64,000 bases of DNA from Roseateles terrae (GCF_014192155.1 NZ_JACHXO010000003.1:1-64000), one strand, 5' to 3'; counted from the first letter of the stretch, positions 8,364 to 19,600 are shown. The notes: generated by a model from the letters alone, not told the origin. Made by a program: numbers and translations.

Positions 8364-10016
8364 CGGCCCCAACGTGCCAAACGCCCAGCCGATGTTCAGG
8401 CTGACCATCGGCGTGCTCTGCTTGGATCCGCCCAGTGCTTTCCACTGACCCACGCCGACCTTCACCCGCAGGCGGTCCTTCGGCTCGCTGCCTTCCCACT
8501 GGGCCCACAGTTCGCCCTGGGTGACGGCACCGCCGCCCACCGCCACATTGCCGCCGCCCGCCGCACCGACCAGTGCTTCCGCCCCGACACGGAACCCGCC
8601 CGGCAGACGATGGGTCTTGGCACCCAGGCCGAACATCCCATAAGAGAACGCGCCGGCCTTGCCGAAGGCCGCGCTGCCCGCCTGCGCGGTGCCGTACCAG
8701 GGACCGCTGAAGTCGCGTGCCATGCCAATGCCGAGCCCCGTCACCGAGTCCTTGCTGCCGTCCTTGAATTCGAAGCTGTTGAAGCGCGGCATGCTGAGGT
8801 ACCAGTCCTGCTCACGCACCGTGCCGGATTCCAGCGGCGGCGAGTTCAGCACGCGCGAGCCCTTCTCCAGCGGCAGCGCCAATGACGCACGCACCTGCAT
8901 CGAGTCATAGTGGCCCCACGGCGCCTTCAGATAACTCGCATCCAGGCGCAGCGTCGGTCCCCACGGCGTGATCCAGCGCAGCGTGGGGCCGGCACGGAAC
9001 AGCCAGCCATTGCCGGTGTCCAGGTTGCCGCCGCCGCCGAGGCCAGTGGAGATCTGCCCGCCCACCCGCAGGCGCGGCGAGATCACGCCCCAATCCTGAC
9101 CGGCATTGGCGAAGATTTCCATGTAGCCGTCAGAGCCGCCGGAGGCCGCGCCCGACGCCTCCAGGCCCCACCACGATCCGCCGTTGCCAAAGTACTGACG
9201 CAGGTCCGCGCCCGCCTTGCCCTTGCGGTTGCTCACCGATCTGCCGTCGCGGGTGATGCTGCCGTCGCGCGGCTTTTCGACACCGGCGCTGAGGGCGATT
9301 TCATCGAAGCCCATGCCGGTGCGGTCCCCAGTGCGGCCATACAGACCCGCGTCGGCCGGCGAGAAGCTCAGCAGGCGGTCCATGCGGCCCAGCGTCAGGC
9401 TCCAGGTGGTGTCCTTGATGTTGCCGCTGGGGAAACGCACCTGCGTCACGCCGACGCCCGCATACCAGTTGCCGAATTCACCGCGCAGCGACACCTCCGG
9501 GCGCAGCATGAGGCCGCCCCCGGCGCGCACCTGCTCGGAGCTCACGCCGCCCCCCGCGCCCGCATAGACGCCGGTGGCCACGTGCCAGTCCTGAGACAGG
9601 CGCCAGCGGCGCTGGACCGTGAAGCCCGCCGTGAACAGACCGCCGTAGTTGCCCTTGGCGGCGCCATAAAACGTCGGCCCCAGGCCCCAGTCTTCATTGA
9701 CCGCCACCATGTAGCTCAGCCCCAGCAGCGCGGTGCGCTCGCCCGTAGGCATCTTGAGCGGGGTCCAGTTCATCTCGAAGGCCGCCGGCCGGCTGTCGGT
9801 GGCGGTGACCGGCGTATCGGCCGTCTGCCCACGCGGCGCCTGCGGCTTCATGCCCGAGGGAGACCCGACGGCCGTGGCCGACAGGAAGCTCTGAGGGCCG
9901 CGCGTTTGCATCAGGGACGACGAGGACGCGCCAGCAGGGGTGGACGCGGACTGTGCCCCGGCGTGCCCGGTGACCGCCAGCAGCGCGGAGCAAAGCAGCA
10001 GCGGGCGATGCGCCAT
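8352..10016 (-). CDS. Outer-membrane beta-barrel-like protein with duplicated halves
   Basis: From ATG 10016 the protein has 554 residues and a clear signal peptide (MAHRPLLLCSALLAVTGHAGAQ). The rest is rich in Gly, Trp and Tyr and alternates polar and hydrophobic residues, as barrels do. The N-terminal half (WGLGPTFYGAAKGNYGGLF, then GVYAGAGGG) and the C-terminal part (GPWYGTAQAGSAAFGKAG, then ALVGAAGGG) look like copies of one unit. An upstream ATG at 10169, 12 bp after xerC, would add 51 Ser/Pro-rich residues before the signal peptide, so I prefer 10016. Same strand as xerC and possibly read through from it. No named family recognised; the substrate is unknown. Confidence 0.7.
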   Translation of the reverse strand: MAHRPLLLCSALLAVTGHAGAQSASTPAGASSSSLMQTRGPQSFLSATAVGSPSGMKPQAPRGQTADTPVTATDSRPAAFEMNWTPLKMPTGERTALLGLSYMVAVNEDWGLGPTFYGAAKGNYGGLFTAGFTVQRRWRLSQDWHVATGVYAGAGGGVSSEQVRAGGGLMLRPEVSLRGEFGNWYAGVGVTQVRFPSGNIKDTTWSLTLGRMDRLLSFSPADAGLYGRTGDRTGMGFDEIALSAGVEKPRDGSITRDGRSVSNRKGKAGADLRQYFGNGGSWWGLEASGAASGGSDGYMEIFANAGQDWGVISPRLRVGGQISTGLGGGGNLDTGNGWLFRAGPTLRWITPWGPTLRLDASYLKAPWGHYDSMQVRASLALPLEKGSRVLNSPPLESGTVREQDWYLSMPRFNSFEFKDGSKDSVTGLGIGMARDFSGPWYGTAQAGSAAFGKAGAFSYGMFGLGAKTHRLPGGFRVGAEALVGAAGGGNVAVGGGAVTQGELWAQWEGSEPKDRLRVKVGVGQWKALGGSKQSTPMVSLNIGWAFGTLGPRSL

Positions 10017-10180
10017 TGAGATCGGCAGGGACGCAGACAGTGCCCGCAGCGCACCCCGCAAGGAAGGCTGCGAGGTGGGTGCCACGAAGGCGGTCCCGCT
10101 GGACGGCTCGAAAGACGACTTGAAAGACGGCTTCAGAGACAGTGGGACAGGCGGCTTGGGAGATCGCATCGGACAGTCGC

Positions 10181-11110
10181 TTATTTCTTCTTGGCGCGCG
10201 GATGCGCGGCGTCATACACCTTGGCCAGGTGCTGGAAGTCCAGCCGGGTATAGACCTGGGTGGTGCTGATGTTGGCGTGGCCCAGCAATTCCTGGACCCC
10301 TCGCAGGTCGCCGCTGGATTGCAGCAGGTGCGAAGCAAATGAGTGGCGCAGCATGTGCGGATGGACATGCGTCGGCATGCCGGCATGCAGGGCCCGTTCC
10401 TTGAGCCGTGCGCGGACCTGATGGGCGGTGATGCGGCGACCGCGCTTGCCCACCAGCAGCGCCGGTTCCCCGTCCTGCGCCCACTGGCCGCGCACCGCCA
10501 GCCAGGCTTCAATCGCCTTCAGGGCCGGACCGCCCAGCGGCACCGCGCGTCGCTTGGACCCCTTGCCGAGCACATGCGCTTCCTGGTTGTCCGGCTCGAT
10601 CCAGCCGAGCGAGGTCGGGAAGTAGCGCAGGTCCAGGCCCACCAGTTCAGACACCCGCACCCCACCGCCATACAGCAGCTCCACGAGGCAGCGGTCCAGC
10701 GCTTCGCCCACCGGATCGGCATTGGGCTCCTGATGGTCGGCCAGCCGCACCGCATCATCCACCGCCAGCGCCTTGGGCAGCGGACGGCCGACCTTGGGCG
10801 GACGCAGATCCACGATGGGATTCGCGGTGATCATGCCGTTGTGGCCCAGCCAGCGATACCAGCCGCGCCAGGCGGACAGGATCAGCGCCAGCGTGCGCGG
10901 CCCCAGCTCGGCCTGATGCAGCTGTGCCAGGAAGCGCCGGGCCTGGTGCGCGGTGAGCCGCAGCAGCGGCACGTCCGCCGCCTGCGCGAGCACCGTCAGC
11001 CGCTCCAGCGCTTCGGCATAGAGCGTGAGCGTGCGGTCCGCCAGACGGCGCTGCACACGCAGGTGGTCCAGGTAGCGCTGCTGCTCGTCAGTCAGCTTGG
11101 GCGGCTGCAT
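10181..11110 (-). CDS. xerC: Site-specific tyrosine recombinase XerC
   Basis: A 309-residue recombinase that, with XerD, resolves chromosome dimers at dif. The N-terminal core-binding domain covers about 1-100. The catalytic set is complete: R152 (GVRVSEL), K183 (GKGSKRR), H252 and R255 (HMLRHSF), H278 (LLGHANI) and the nucleophile Y287 (QVYTRL). The start overlaps the end of the DUF484 gene by 23 bp, the usual dapF-DUF484-xerC arrangement, so it is co-transcribed with them. Confidence 0.95.
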   Translation of the reverse strand: MQPPKLTDEQQRYLDHLRVQRRLADRTLTLYAEALERLTVLAQAADVPLLRLTAHQARRFLAQLHQAELGPRTLALILSAWRGWYRWLGHNGMITANPIVDLRPPKVGRPLPKALAVDDAVRLADHQEPNADPVGEALDRCLVELLYGGGVRVSELVGLDLRYFPTSLGWIEPDNQEAHVLGKGSKRRAVPLGGPALKAIEAWLAVRGQWAQDGEPALLVGKRGRRITAHQVRARLKERALHAGMPTHVHPHMLRHSFASHLLQSSGDLRGVQELLGHANISTTQVYTRLDFQHLAKVYDAAHPRAKKK

Positions 11111-11786
11111 GCGGGTCCGCGGTGAGCAGTCGCGACAGCGCGGCGCTGGCGATTTCGCCGACGCGCGTCAGGAACTCGGTGCCCATCTCCGCGGTGTAGC
11201 GGGTCGGGTCGGGCGAGCCGAGCACCAGCAGGCCAAAGGGCTGCGACGGCGTGCCAGCCGTCAGCGGCACCAGGGCCAGGGAGGCCACATCCTCTTCCAG
11301 CCAGCGGGCGGCTTCGAAGCCGGAATTGATGCCGCAATACGGCTGACTCAGGCTGCTGACGAAGGTCTTCACATCGCTGCTGACTTCCGCGGCGAACGGG
11401 GCCAGGGCATGACCGGTGTTGATGTTCCACAGGCGCAGATTGGCCTGGGGAATCAGGAACTGGTGACGCAGCTCGCGCAGCAGCACTTCGGGCAACTGGC
11501 CGTCCTCGCGGGTCAGCATCAGCGCCAGCGTCCAGCGATGCAGGCGGTCGGCAATGGCCACGTTCTCCTGGCCGTTGCGGATCATCTCGACGATCTTGTG
11601 CTCCAGCCCGCGGATCTTGTCCCGCAGCAGCTCGGCCTGACGCTCCTGCAGCGACACGGCGCGCTGCCCATGCGGATGGGAGATGCGCACATTGGCCAGC
11701 AGCTCGGCATGACGCTCGAAGAAGCCGGGGTGATTCGCCAGATAGTCGGCGATGTCTTGTTCGGTAATGCCTTCGATGCCACTCAC
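11088..11786 (-). CDS. DUF484 family protein (GAF-like)
   Basis: A 232-residue protein matching the DUF484 family. It opens with a short helical segment ([13 protein letters not shown]), then a coiled region ([20 protein letters not shown]), then a GAF-like fold. The function is unknown, but it is consistently found between dapF and xerC in proteobacteria. The start is GTG, overlapping the dapF TGA as GTGA, which indicates translational coupling. Confidence 0.88.
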   Translation of the reverse strand: MSGIEGITEQDIADYLANHPGFFERHAELLANVRISHPHGQRAVSLQERQAELLRDKIRGLEHKIVEMIRNGQENVAIADRLHRWTLALMLTREDGQLPEVLLRELRHQFLIPQANLRLWNINTGHALAPFAAEVSSDVKTFVSSLSQPYCGINSGFEAARWLEEDVASLALVPLTAGTPSQPFGLLVLGSPDPTRYTAEMGTEFLTRVGEIASAALSRLLTADPHAAAQAD

Positions 11787-12649
11787 AGTTCGATTTCTCC
11801 TTCAAAGACGGTCTGCGCCGGTCCCGTCATGAAGACCGACGCTGTCAGGCCCTCACGCAGGCCGGCCCATTCGATACGCAGGTCGCCGCCATGGGTGTGC
11901 ACTTCCACGGTCTCGTCGAGCCAGCCCAGCCGGATGCCGGCCACCACCGCCGCACAGGCGCCGGTGCCGCAGGCCAGGGTTTCGCCGCTGCCGCGCTCAA
12001 ACACCCGCAGCTTCACTTCGCTGCGGCTGACCACTTGCAGGAAGCCGGCGTTGACCCGGCGGGGGAATCGCTCGTGCGCTTCGACCTGCGGGCCGATCAG
12101 CGCGACCGGCGCATGGTCCACGTCCTCCACCCGCTGCACGGCGTGGGGGTTGCCCATGGAGAGCACGGCCACCTCGCAGGCCATGCCATCGCCCAGGGCC
12201 AGCGGCCACAGTTCGAAGCCGTTCACATCCCGCGGCGTCAGGTCCTCCGGCTGGAAGGGCACGTCGGGCAGATGGAACACAGGGGCGCCCATGTCCACCG
12301 TCACCCGGCCGTCCTCGCGCAGGCGCAGCTCCAGAATCTTGTTGACGGTCTGCACCCGCACCGTGTGCTTGTCGGTCAGGCCCTTGTCCACCACATAGCG
12401 CACGAAGCAGCGCGACCCGTTGCCGCAGTGCTCCACCTCGGAGCCGTCGGCATTGAAGATGCGATAGCCGAAGTCCACGCCGGGCGTGCGGGCGGCTTCA
12501 ATGACCAAAATCTGGTCGCACCCCACCCCGAAGCGGCGGTCCGCCACATGGCGCAGCTGCTCATGGGTGAGCTGCATCGGATGCTGCGTGGCGTCCAGCA
12601 CGACGAAGTCGTTGCCGGCGCCCTGCATTTTGGTGAAGCGCAGTTTCAT
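11783..12649 (-). CDS. dapF: Diaminopimelate epimerase
   Basis: Converts LL- to meso-diaminopimelate for lysine and peptidoglycan. The 288-residue protein begins [17 protein letters not shown]. The two catalytic cysteines lie in EHCGNGSRC and [10 protein letters not shown]. The ATG at 12649 fits the family start; a longer open frame upstream shows no similarity. The stop overlaps the next gene by 3 bases, and the lpxL-type gene ends 25 bp upstream, so lpxL-dapF-DUF484-xerC is probably one operon. Confidence 0.96.
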   Translation of the reverse strand: MKLRFTKMQGAGNDFVVLDATQHPMQLTHEQLRHVADRRFGVGCDQILVIEAARTPGVDFGYRIFNADGSEVEHCGNGSRCFVRYVVDKGLTDKHTVRVQTVNKILELRLREDGRVTVDMGAPVFHLPDVPFQPEDLTPRDVNGFELWPLALGDGMACEVAVLSMGNPHAVQRVEDVDHAPVALIGPQVEAHERFPRRVNAGFLQVVSRSEVKLRVFERGSGETLACGTGACAAVVAGIRLGWLDETVEVHTHGGDLRIEWAGLREGLTASVFMTGPAQTVFEGEIEL

Positions 12650-12674
12650 GGGCGGATTATCACCGTGGCGGGTG

Positions 12675-13580
12675 TCAGCGCTGATACAGCGACGGCTCTC
12701 CCGGCGGGCGGGTCTTGAAGCGCTTGTGCACCCAGAAATATTGCGCCGGATTCTCCAGAATCCGGGCCTCCAGCCATTCGTTGAAACGCCGGGCGTCGGC
12801 TTCAAGATCGCCGCTGGGATAGTTCTCCAGCGCGTCATAGGCGGTGACGCGGATGCCCTGCCCCTTGGGCAGCATGGTCACCACCACCGGCTGCACCACC
12901 ATCTTCATCGTCTGGGCGATCTTGGCCGGCGCCAGCAAGGTGTTAGCCGGTACTCCGAAGAAGGGCACGAAGGCGGAGTCCTTGGGGCCGAAGTCCATGT
13001 CTGGCAGGTTCAGGAAGCCGTAGCCGTCCCGGATGTGGCGCAGGATGCTGCGCACGCCTTCATGCCGGTCGGCCAGCTTGGTGGTGCCAAAGCGCGAGCG
13101 GGCGCGGCGCAGGGCGACGTCGAAGGTGGCGTTGCTCTGGCGCTGATAGATGCTGCTGCCCGGCTTGGACTGATTCAGCATGATGGCCGGCCCCACCCAG
13201 TCCAGGCCCACGAAGTGCGGCATCAGCCACATCACCGGCCGGTCCACCTGCTCGGACAGCTTGATGTTGCCCTCCACCTTCATCATCCGCTGCAGCCGCT
13301 CGGGTGAGCAATACCAGAGGAAACCCCGCTCCAGCAGGCTCCGGCCCAGCCAGCCAAAGTGCTCGCGCACCAGCGCCTCACGCTCGGCCTGCGGCATCTG
13401 CGGAAAGCACAGCTCCACATTGCGCAGGGCGACCCGGCGACGGGAGCCGGCCAGCCGGTGCAGCACCCCGCCCAGCCCCCAGCCCAGCGCCGCCACCCAG
13501 CGCAGCGGCAGCCAGTGGAGCAGCCACAGCAGCCCGATCAATGCATAAGTCGCCAGTTTTCCCATCCGTGCCAATTCCAT
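12675..13580 (-). CDS. lpxL: Lipid A biosynthesis lauroyl-type acyltransferase (LpxL/HtrB family)
   Basis: A 301-residue inner-membrane protein that transfers a secondary acyl chain to lipid A precursor. The N-terminus has one hydrophobic anchor (about 9-30). The catalytic H-x4-D motif is H122-D127 (PHFVGLD), followed by an arginine-bearing YQRQSN block and [17 protein letters not shown]. The family includes LpxL, LpxM and LpxP; which acyl chain is used cannot be told. It is divergent from metK, sharing about 150 bp. Confidence 0.85.
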   Translation of the reverse strand: MELARMGKLATYALIGLLWLLHWLPLRWVAALGWGLGGVLHRLAGSRRRVALRNVELCFPQMPQAEREALVREHFGWLGRSLLERGFLWYCSPERLQRMMKVEGNIKLSEQVDRPVMWLMPHFVGLDWVGPAIMLNQSKPGSSIYQRQSNATFDVALRRARSRFGTTKLADRHEGVRSILRHIRDGYGFLNLPDMDFGPKDSAFVPFFGVPANTLLAPAKIAQTMKMVVQPVVVTMLPKGQGIRVTAYDALENYPSGDLEADARRFNEWLEARILENPAQYFWVHKRFKTRPPGEPSLYQR

Positions 13581-13606
13581 AGGGCGGCACAGGGCCGCCT
13601 TTTTTC

Positions 13607-13730
13607 TATAATGCGCCCCGTCGCCGAGTTAATCTGGACAACTTGCGGGGCGACTGAAAAATGCCGCTAAAGCGTTCGCCGCCTGATTCTCAGCACGGCA
13701 ACGCCCGTAGACTGAACTCAGGAGTTTAAA
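13607..13730 (+). promoter_or_regulatory. metK promoter -10 and structured 5' leader
   Basis: TATAAT at 13607-13612 is a perfect -10; no good -35 is seen. In the transcribed leader GTCGCC (13620-13625) can pair with GGCGAC (13649-13654), with an inner AGTT/AACT pair. CGCCCC (13614-13619) can instead pair with GGGGCG (13647-13652). The two pairings exclude each other, as in a switch. AGGAG at 13719-13723 serves the TTG start. It matches no SAM riboswitch class I know. Confidence 0.5.
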
Positions 13731-14909
13731 TTGGCGAGCGATTTCCTCTTCACTTCGGAATCCGTGTCTGAAGGCCACCCGGACAAGGTGGCCGACCAGA
13801 TCTCCGATGCCATTCTGGATGCCATCCTGGCCCAGGATCCCCGTTCCCGCGTAGCCGCCGAGACCCTGTGCAACACCGGCCTGGTGGTGCTGGCCGGCGA
13901 GATCACCACCAACGCGCATGTCGACTACATCCAGGTCGCCCGCGACACGATCAAGCGCATCGGCTACGACAACACCGACTACGGCATCGACTACAAGGGC
14001 TGCGCCGTTCTGGTCGCCTACGACAAGCAGAGCAACGACATCGCCCAGGGCGTGGACCATGCCTCGGACGATCACCTGAACACCGGCGCCGGTGACCAGG
14101 GCCTGATGTTCGGCTACGCCTGCGATGAAACGCCGGAGCTGATGCCCGCCCCGATCTACTACTCGCACCGTCTGGTGGAGCGTCAGGCCCAGCTGCGCAA
14201 GGACGGCCGTCTGCCCTTCCTGCGTCCGGACGCCAAGAGCCAGGTGACGATGCGTTATGTGGACGGCAAGCCGCACAGCATCGACACGGTGGTGCTGTCC
14301 ACCCAGCATGCCCCCGAGATGTCGCTGGGCGACAAGATGAAGCCCGAGTTCTACGAGGCGGTCATCGAGGAAATCATCAAGCCGGTGCTGCCCAAGGAAT
14401 GGCTGCAGGAGACCAAGTACCTGGTGAACCCGACCGGCCGTTTCGTCATCGGCGGCCCGCAGGGCGATTGCGGCCTGACCGGTCGCAAGATCATCGTGGA
14501 CACCTACGGCGGTGCCTGCCCGCACGGCGGCGGCGCTTTCTCCGGCAAGGATCCGACGAAGGTGGACCGCTCGGCGGCTTACGCCGCCCGCTATGTGGCC
14601 AAGAACATCGTGGCTGCAGGCCTGGCCCGTCAGTGCCAGATCCAGGTGGCCTATGCCATTGGCGTGGCCCGTCCGATGAACGTGACGGTCTACACCGAAG
14701 GCACCGGCGTCATCCCGGACGAGCAGATCGCCGCGCTGGTCAATGAGCACTTCGACCTGCGCCCCAAGGGCATCATCCAGATGCTGGACCTGCTGCGCCC
14801 GATCTACGGCAAGACGGCGGCCTACGGCCACTTTGGCCGCGAAGAGCCCGAGTTCAGCTGGGAGCGCACCGACCGCGCCCAGGCGCTGCGCGCCGCCGCC
14901 GGACTCTGA
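13731..14909 (+). CDS. metK: S-adenosylmethionine synthetase
   Basis: Makes SAM from methionine and ATP. The 392-residue protein has the signature segments [25 protein letters not shown] and [19 protein letters not shown]. The start is TTG at 13731, chosen because AGGAG lies 8 bp upstream and the family N-terminus ([11 protein letters not shown]) begins there; a rare start codon may limit expression. It ends before a strong terminator. The window also has ahcY and metF, so most of the methyl cycle is present though in separate operons. Confidence 0.97.
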   Translation: MASDFLFTSESVSEGHPDKVADQISDAILDAILAQDPRSRVAAETLCNTGLVVLAGEITTNAHVDYIQVARDTIKRIGYDNTDYGIDYKGCAVLVAYDKQSNDIAQGVDHASDDHLNTGAGDQGLMFGYACDETPELMPAPIYYSHRLVERQAQLRKDGRLPFLRPDAKSQVTMRYVDGKPHSIDTVVLSTQHAPEMSLGDKMKPEFYEAVIEEIIKPVLPKEWLQETKYLVNPTGRFVIGGPQGDCGLTGRKIIVDTYGGACPHGGGAFSGKDPTKVDRSAAYAARYVAKNIVAAGLARQCQIQVAYAIGVARPMNVTVYTEGTGVIPDEQIAALVNEHFDLRPKGIIQMLDLLRPIYGKTAAYGHFGREEPEFSWERTDRAQALRAAAGL

Positions 14910-15030
14910 GGTGCCTGGCCGGGCCCGGGCCGTTGCCTGGGCCGGCTTTGCGCAACATGTCACGGTCTTTGCAGGCACTGCAGAAAACCGGGCTTACTGC
15001 GCAGTCCAAAGCCTGAAATACCCCTCATCC

Positions 15031-15054
15031 AGGGCCGCTTCTCGCGGCCCTTTT
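15031..15054 (+). terminator. Rho-independent terminator after metK
   Basis: AGGGCCGC, loop TTCTC, GCGGCCCT, then TTTC. A perfect 8-bp GC-rich stem and a short T-run 120 bp after the metK stop. Confidence 0.85.
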
Positions 15055-15080
15055 CATTGGGGCGTGGGCAAAATCGCGGC

Positions 15081-16100
15081 ATGCATGCTGCACCGACTCC
15101 GCTGACCATCCTCATCGTCGACGACCAGAACGCCACCCGTGTGGCGCTGACCGCCGAGCTGGATCGCGTCGGCCATCGGGTGCTGGAAGCGGACAGCGCG
15201 GAATGGGGCCTGGAGCTGTTCCGCCGCTACCGTCCGGACGTCGTGCTGATGGACGTGGAAATGCCGGGCCATGACGGCTACTGGACCGCCCGTGAGATGC
15301 GCGCGGCCGAGCCGGGCGGCTGGACCCCGATCATCTTCCTCTCCCAGTTCAAGCAGGACCTGGACATCTGGAAGGGCATCGAGTCCGGCGGGGATGACTA
15401 CCTGGTCAAGCCGGTGTCCCCGATGATCCTGCATGCCAAGTTGCGCGCCATGCAGCGCCTGGCCCAGATGCGGCAACGGCTGGTGACGATGTCCGAAGAA
15501 TTGCGGGCGGCCAATGCGCAGCTGGAAGAGCTCTCCAGCGTGGACGCCCTGACCGGCCTGATGAACCGCCGCGCCCTGGACGCCCGGCTGCAGCAGGAGC
15601 TGGATCTGGCCCGCCGCGAAAGCAAACCGCTGACGCTGGTGCTGTGCGACGTGGACCACTTCAAGCGCTACAACGACGCGGCCGGCCATGTGGCGGGCGA
15701 TGCCTGCCTGCGCCGTGTCGGCCAGCTGCTGAAGGAGACCTGCCGCCGCCCGAGCGACTGTGCCGGTCGTTATGGCGGCGAGGAATTTGCGCTGATCCTG
15801 CCCAACACCCCGCGCTCCGGCGCGATGACCTATGCGCGGGCGCTGATGCGCACCATCGAGATCTCGGCGATTCCGCATCCGGATTCGCCGACGGGGGCCA
15901 ACATCACCCTCTCCGGTGGCATCACCACCTGCGTGCCCGACGAAAGCACCAGCGTGGAAGGCCTGATCATCCGGGCCGACGAAGCGCTCTACAACGCCAA
16001 ATCCACCGGCCGCAACCGCTTCTTCAGCTTCGAGATGCAGATGGACACGCAGGAGCAGAAGTCCGCGTTCGGCACGCTGGACGGCGGGCGCCGGCCCTGA
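15081..16100 (+). CDS. Response regulator with diguanylate cyclase (GGDEF) output
   Basis: A 339-residue protein. The receiver domain (about 8-125) has acidic residues DD at 14-15, phospho-acceptor D58 (VLMDVEMPG) and K110. A helical linker (125-155) leads to a GGDEF domain with an intact GGEEF signature (232-236) and an RxxD inhibitory site (R223-D226) five residues before it, so it is probably an active, feedback-inhibited cyclic-di-GMP synthase. Start at ATG 15081, as earlier codons lie in the terminator. No sensor kinase gene is adjacent. Confidence 0.92.
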   Translation: MHAAPTPLTILIVDDQNATRVALTAELDRVGHRVLEADSAEWGLELFRRYRPDVVLMDVEMPGHDGYWTAREMRAAEPGGWTPIIFLSQFKQDLDIWKGIESGGDDYLVKPVSPMILHAKLRAMQRLAQMRQRLVTMSEELRAANAQLEELSSVDALTGLMNRRALDARLQQELDLARRESKPLTLVLCDVDHFKRYNDAAGHVAGDACLRRVGQLLKETCRRPSDCAGRYGGEEFALILPNTPRSGAMTYARALMRTIEISAIPHPDSPTGANITLSGGITTCVPDESTSVEGLIIRADEALYNAKSTGRNRFFSFEMQMDTQEQKSAFGTLDGGRRP

Positions 16101-16279
16101 CGCAGGTCGAGCGCGGCAGGGCGCCGGATGCGGCGACCGGACCCGGCCTGCCATAGGATCCCGAAGCGCAGCAGGGGCGGCCCGTCTCCGGCCTCCTGAC
16201 GACAGCGTCTGCGCTGCTGCCAAAATCCAGCATCACCCCGACGTATCGTGCAGGCTGACCTCAGCCTCACCGCGCCCCG

Positions 16280-17380
16280 ATGCCTGTGATCGATCCTGAT
16301 GCGCTGCGCCGGCATGCCATCGCCCGCACGCTGTTCCCGCCCACCACCTTGCTCAAGGCCATCCGGCGCCTGGGATTCGTGCAGGCCGACCCGATGCGGG
16401 CGCCTGCGCGGGCGCAGGACCTGATCCTGATGCAGCGGGTGCAGGACTACCGCGCCGGTGAGCTGGAACGTCGCTACACCAAGCTCCCTGTGGATGAGGA
16501 CTGCCTCGTCAACTACGGCTTTCTGCCGCGCGAGCATCTGGCGCTGATGCATCCCCGCACCGCCAAGCGGCCGTGGGATGCCGACACCCACGCACGTGCC
16601 GCCGATGTCCTGGCCTTCGTGCGCGAGAAAAAACGCGTCCATCCGTCCGAGGTGCTTGCCGCCTTCAGCCACCATGGCCGGGTCGCCGGCTATTGGGGTG
16701 GAGAGCTCAACGCCAGCACTCAGCTCCTGGACGGCATGCATTACCGCGGAATGCTGCGCGTGGTGCGACGCGATGCGGGGACGCGGGTGTATGAAGCGAT
16801 CGACCATCCGGAAGTGGACGACAGTCCTGCCGCCCGTGAGGCGCGGGCGCTGGCGCTGATGGACCTCGTGGTGTCCCTGTATGCGCCCCTGCCCGCCGCC
16901 ACCCTCGGCTACCTCACCACCTTGCTGAACTACGGCGCTTTCGAGCTTCGTGCGGAGACCCGTGCCGCCTGCAAGGCGGCGGCGTCCCGATATGCCCATG
17001 CCACCCTCGACGGCGAGCGCTGGTACTGGCCGGCGGACGAAAACCCGGCCTCCCGCCGCCACCGGGTGGACATGGAACGGGTGCGCCTGCTGGCGCCCTT
17101 CGATCCGCTGGTCTGGGACCGCCGACGCTTCGAGCGGCTGTGGGGCTGGGCCTATCGCTTCGAGGCCTACACGCCGGCGGAGCGCCGCACCATGGGCCAT
17201 TACGCGCTCCCGATGCTGTGGGGCGATCAAATGATCGGCTGGGCCAACCTGAAGGTGGACCGCCAGCGGCTGGTGCCGGACCTGGGGTTCATCGGTCGGC
17301 GCCCCCGCGAGGCGGCCTTCCGGCAGGCGCTGGACGAAGAGTTGCACCGCATGTCGGTCTTCCTCGGCCTGGAAGACTGA
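16280..17380 (+). CDS. Winged-helix DNA glycosylase of the YcaQ/AlkX family
   Basis: A 366-residue protein of the DUF1006/HTH_42 family. Members excise bulky N-alkyl adducts and unhook interstrand crosslinks. The segment LGFVQADPMRAPARAQDL carries the Q-x-D motif that marks the YcaQ branch; the AlkZ branch has Q-x-Q. The C-terminal part has the conserved LLAPFDPLVWDRRRFERLWG and YFR-like region. It stands alone between the GGDEF regulator (179 bp gap) and a convergent AraC gene (8 bp gap). Catalytic assignment is from family knowledge. Confidence 0.85.
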   Translation: MPVIDPDALRRHAIARTLFPPTTLLKAIRRLGFVQADPMRAPARAQDLILMQRVQDYRAGELERRYTKLPVDEDCLVNYGFLPREHLALMHPRTAKRPWDADTHARAADVLAFVREKKRVHPSEVLAAFSHHGRVAGYWGGELNASTQLLDGMHYRGMLRVVRRDAGTRVYEAIDHPEVDDSPAAREARALALMDLVVSLYAPLPAATLGYLTTLLNYGAFELRAETRAACKAAASRYAHATLDGERWYWPADENPASRRHRVDMERVRLLAPFDPLVWDRRRFERLWGWAYRFEAYTPAERRTMGHYALPMLWGDQMIGWANLKVDRQRLVPDLGFIGRRPREAAFRQALDEELHRMSVFLGLED

Positions 17381-17388
17381 GGCGCTGC

Positions 17389-18315
17389 TCAGCTGACCCG
17401 CAGGATCTGCTCGATGTCGGCGCGCGGCGGCGTGCCAAACAGGCGCCGATATTCGCGGCTGAACTGGGAGGCGCTCTCGTACCCCACCTGATGCGCCGCA
17501 CTGGCCGCATCCAGCCCTTCGGCCAGCATCAGCCGCCGCGCATGCTGCAGCCGCAGCTGCTTTTGGTACTGCATCGGCGAGAAGCTGGTGAGCTGCTTGA
17601 AGCGCTGGTGCAGCGTCGACGGGCTCATGTGCGCGACTTCGGCCAGATGCTCGATGCTCAGCGGTTCGTTGAAGCGGCGGGTCAGCTCGTCGATGGCGCG
17701 GGACAGGCGGCGCGTCGCGCTGTCCTGCTGGGCCAGCGAGCGCAGCTTCGGGCCCAGCGGCCCGGTCAGCACCCGGTAGAAGATCTCCCGCTGCAGCAAC
17801 GGCCCCAGCACCCGCTGGTCCTGCGGGTTGTCCAGCAGCTGCATCATGCGCAGCGCCGCGCCCAGCAGCGCTGCATCCACGGGCGCCACATTCAACGCGC
17901 TCTGCGCCTGCGGCATCGCGTCCGAACTCATCGGCCCCACTTCCAGCATCAGATCGGCCAGCGTCTGGGTGTCGCAGCTGACGCGGATGCACAGGTAGGG
18001 CTTCTCCGGCGTGGCATCGATCACCTGGCCACGCGGCAGCATCGTCATCGACACCAGCAGGAAATGCAGCGGGTCGTAGAACAGCGTCTCGTCGCCCAGC
18101 TCCACCTTCTTGCGGCCCTGCAGCACGATCACCACGCCGGGCTCATACAGCGCCGGGCCTTTGGTGGTGGTGGTGCAGGCCCGGATCAGGTGCAGGCAGG
18201 GAATCGCGCTTGGATGCGAGCCCTCGCCGCCGACATGGCGCAGGGTCAGGTCCACCATCTGGGCGCGCAGGGCCTGGAGTTCGTCGGCCACGGGGAGGGA
18301 AGTGGGAGCAACCAT
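17389..18315 (-). CDS. AraC-family transcriptional regulator (AraC_N type)
   Basis: A 308-residue protein. The N-terminal AraC_N cupin-like domain contains PALYEPGVVIVLQG-type residues (GPALYEPGVVIVLQGRK), and the C-terminal double helix-turn-helix has AEVAHMSPSTLHQRFK and ASQFSREYRRLFG. The ATG at 18315 is used; upstream codons lack similarity. It is divergent from the aldo/keto reductase (156 bp between starts), the common layout for this family, so it most likely controls that gene. Confidence 0.9.
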   Translation of the reverse strand: MVAPTSLPVADELQALRAQMVDLTLRHVGGEGSHPSAIPCLHLIRACTTTTKGPALYEPGVVIVLQGRKKVELGDETLFYDPLHFLLVSMTMLPRGQVIDATPEKPYLCIRVSCDTQTLADLMLEVGPMSSDAMPQAQSALNVAPVDAALLGAALRMMQLLDNPQDQRVLGPLLQREIFYRVLTGPLGPKLRSLAQQDSATRRLSRAIDELTRRFNEPLSIEHLAEVAHMSPSTLHQRFKQLTSFSPMQYQKQLRLQHARRLMLAEGLDAASAAHQVGYESASQFSREYRRLFGTPPRADIEQILRVS

Positions 18316-18471
18316 GCTCCGGATTGTGCAAAGAGATCTCGCGCGTGCACAGGGTGCGCACAAGGGGTCTGGAGGATTGGGCAATGACGGGCGAGGTTTG
18401 CGCTGGTTCTGGAGGGGGTGGAATTTCTAAGCTGTCGGACATCGCCCCCTCTGCCTTCAAGGAGTGCCGCC

Positions 18472-19572
<1,101 letters not shown>

Positions 19573-19600
19573 GCATGCGCGGGGTCGTCGCTGCGTGGCC

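Noticed and set aside
15989-17992. A long minus-strand frame crossing the GGDEF and YcaQ-like genes
   Set aside because: It crosses two real genes on the other strand and has low-complexity composition.
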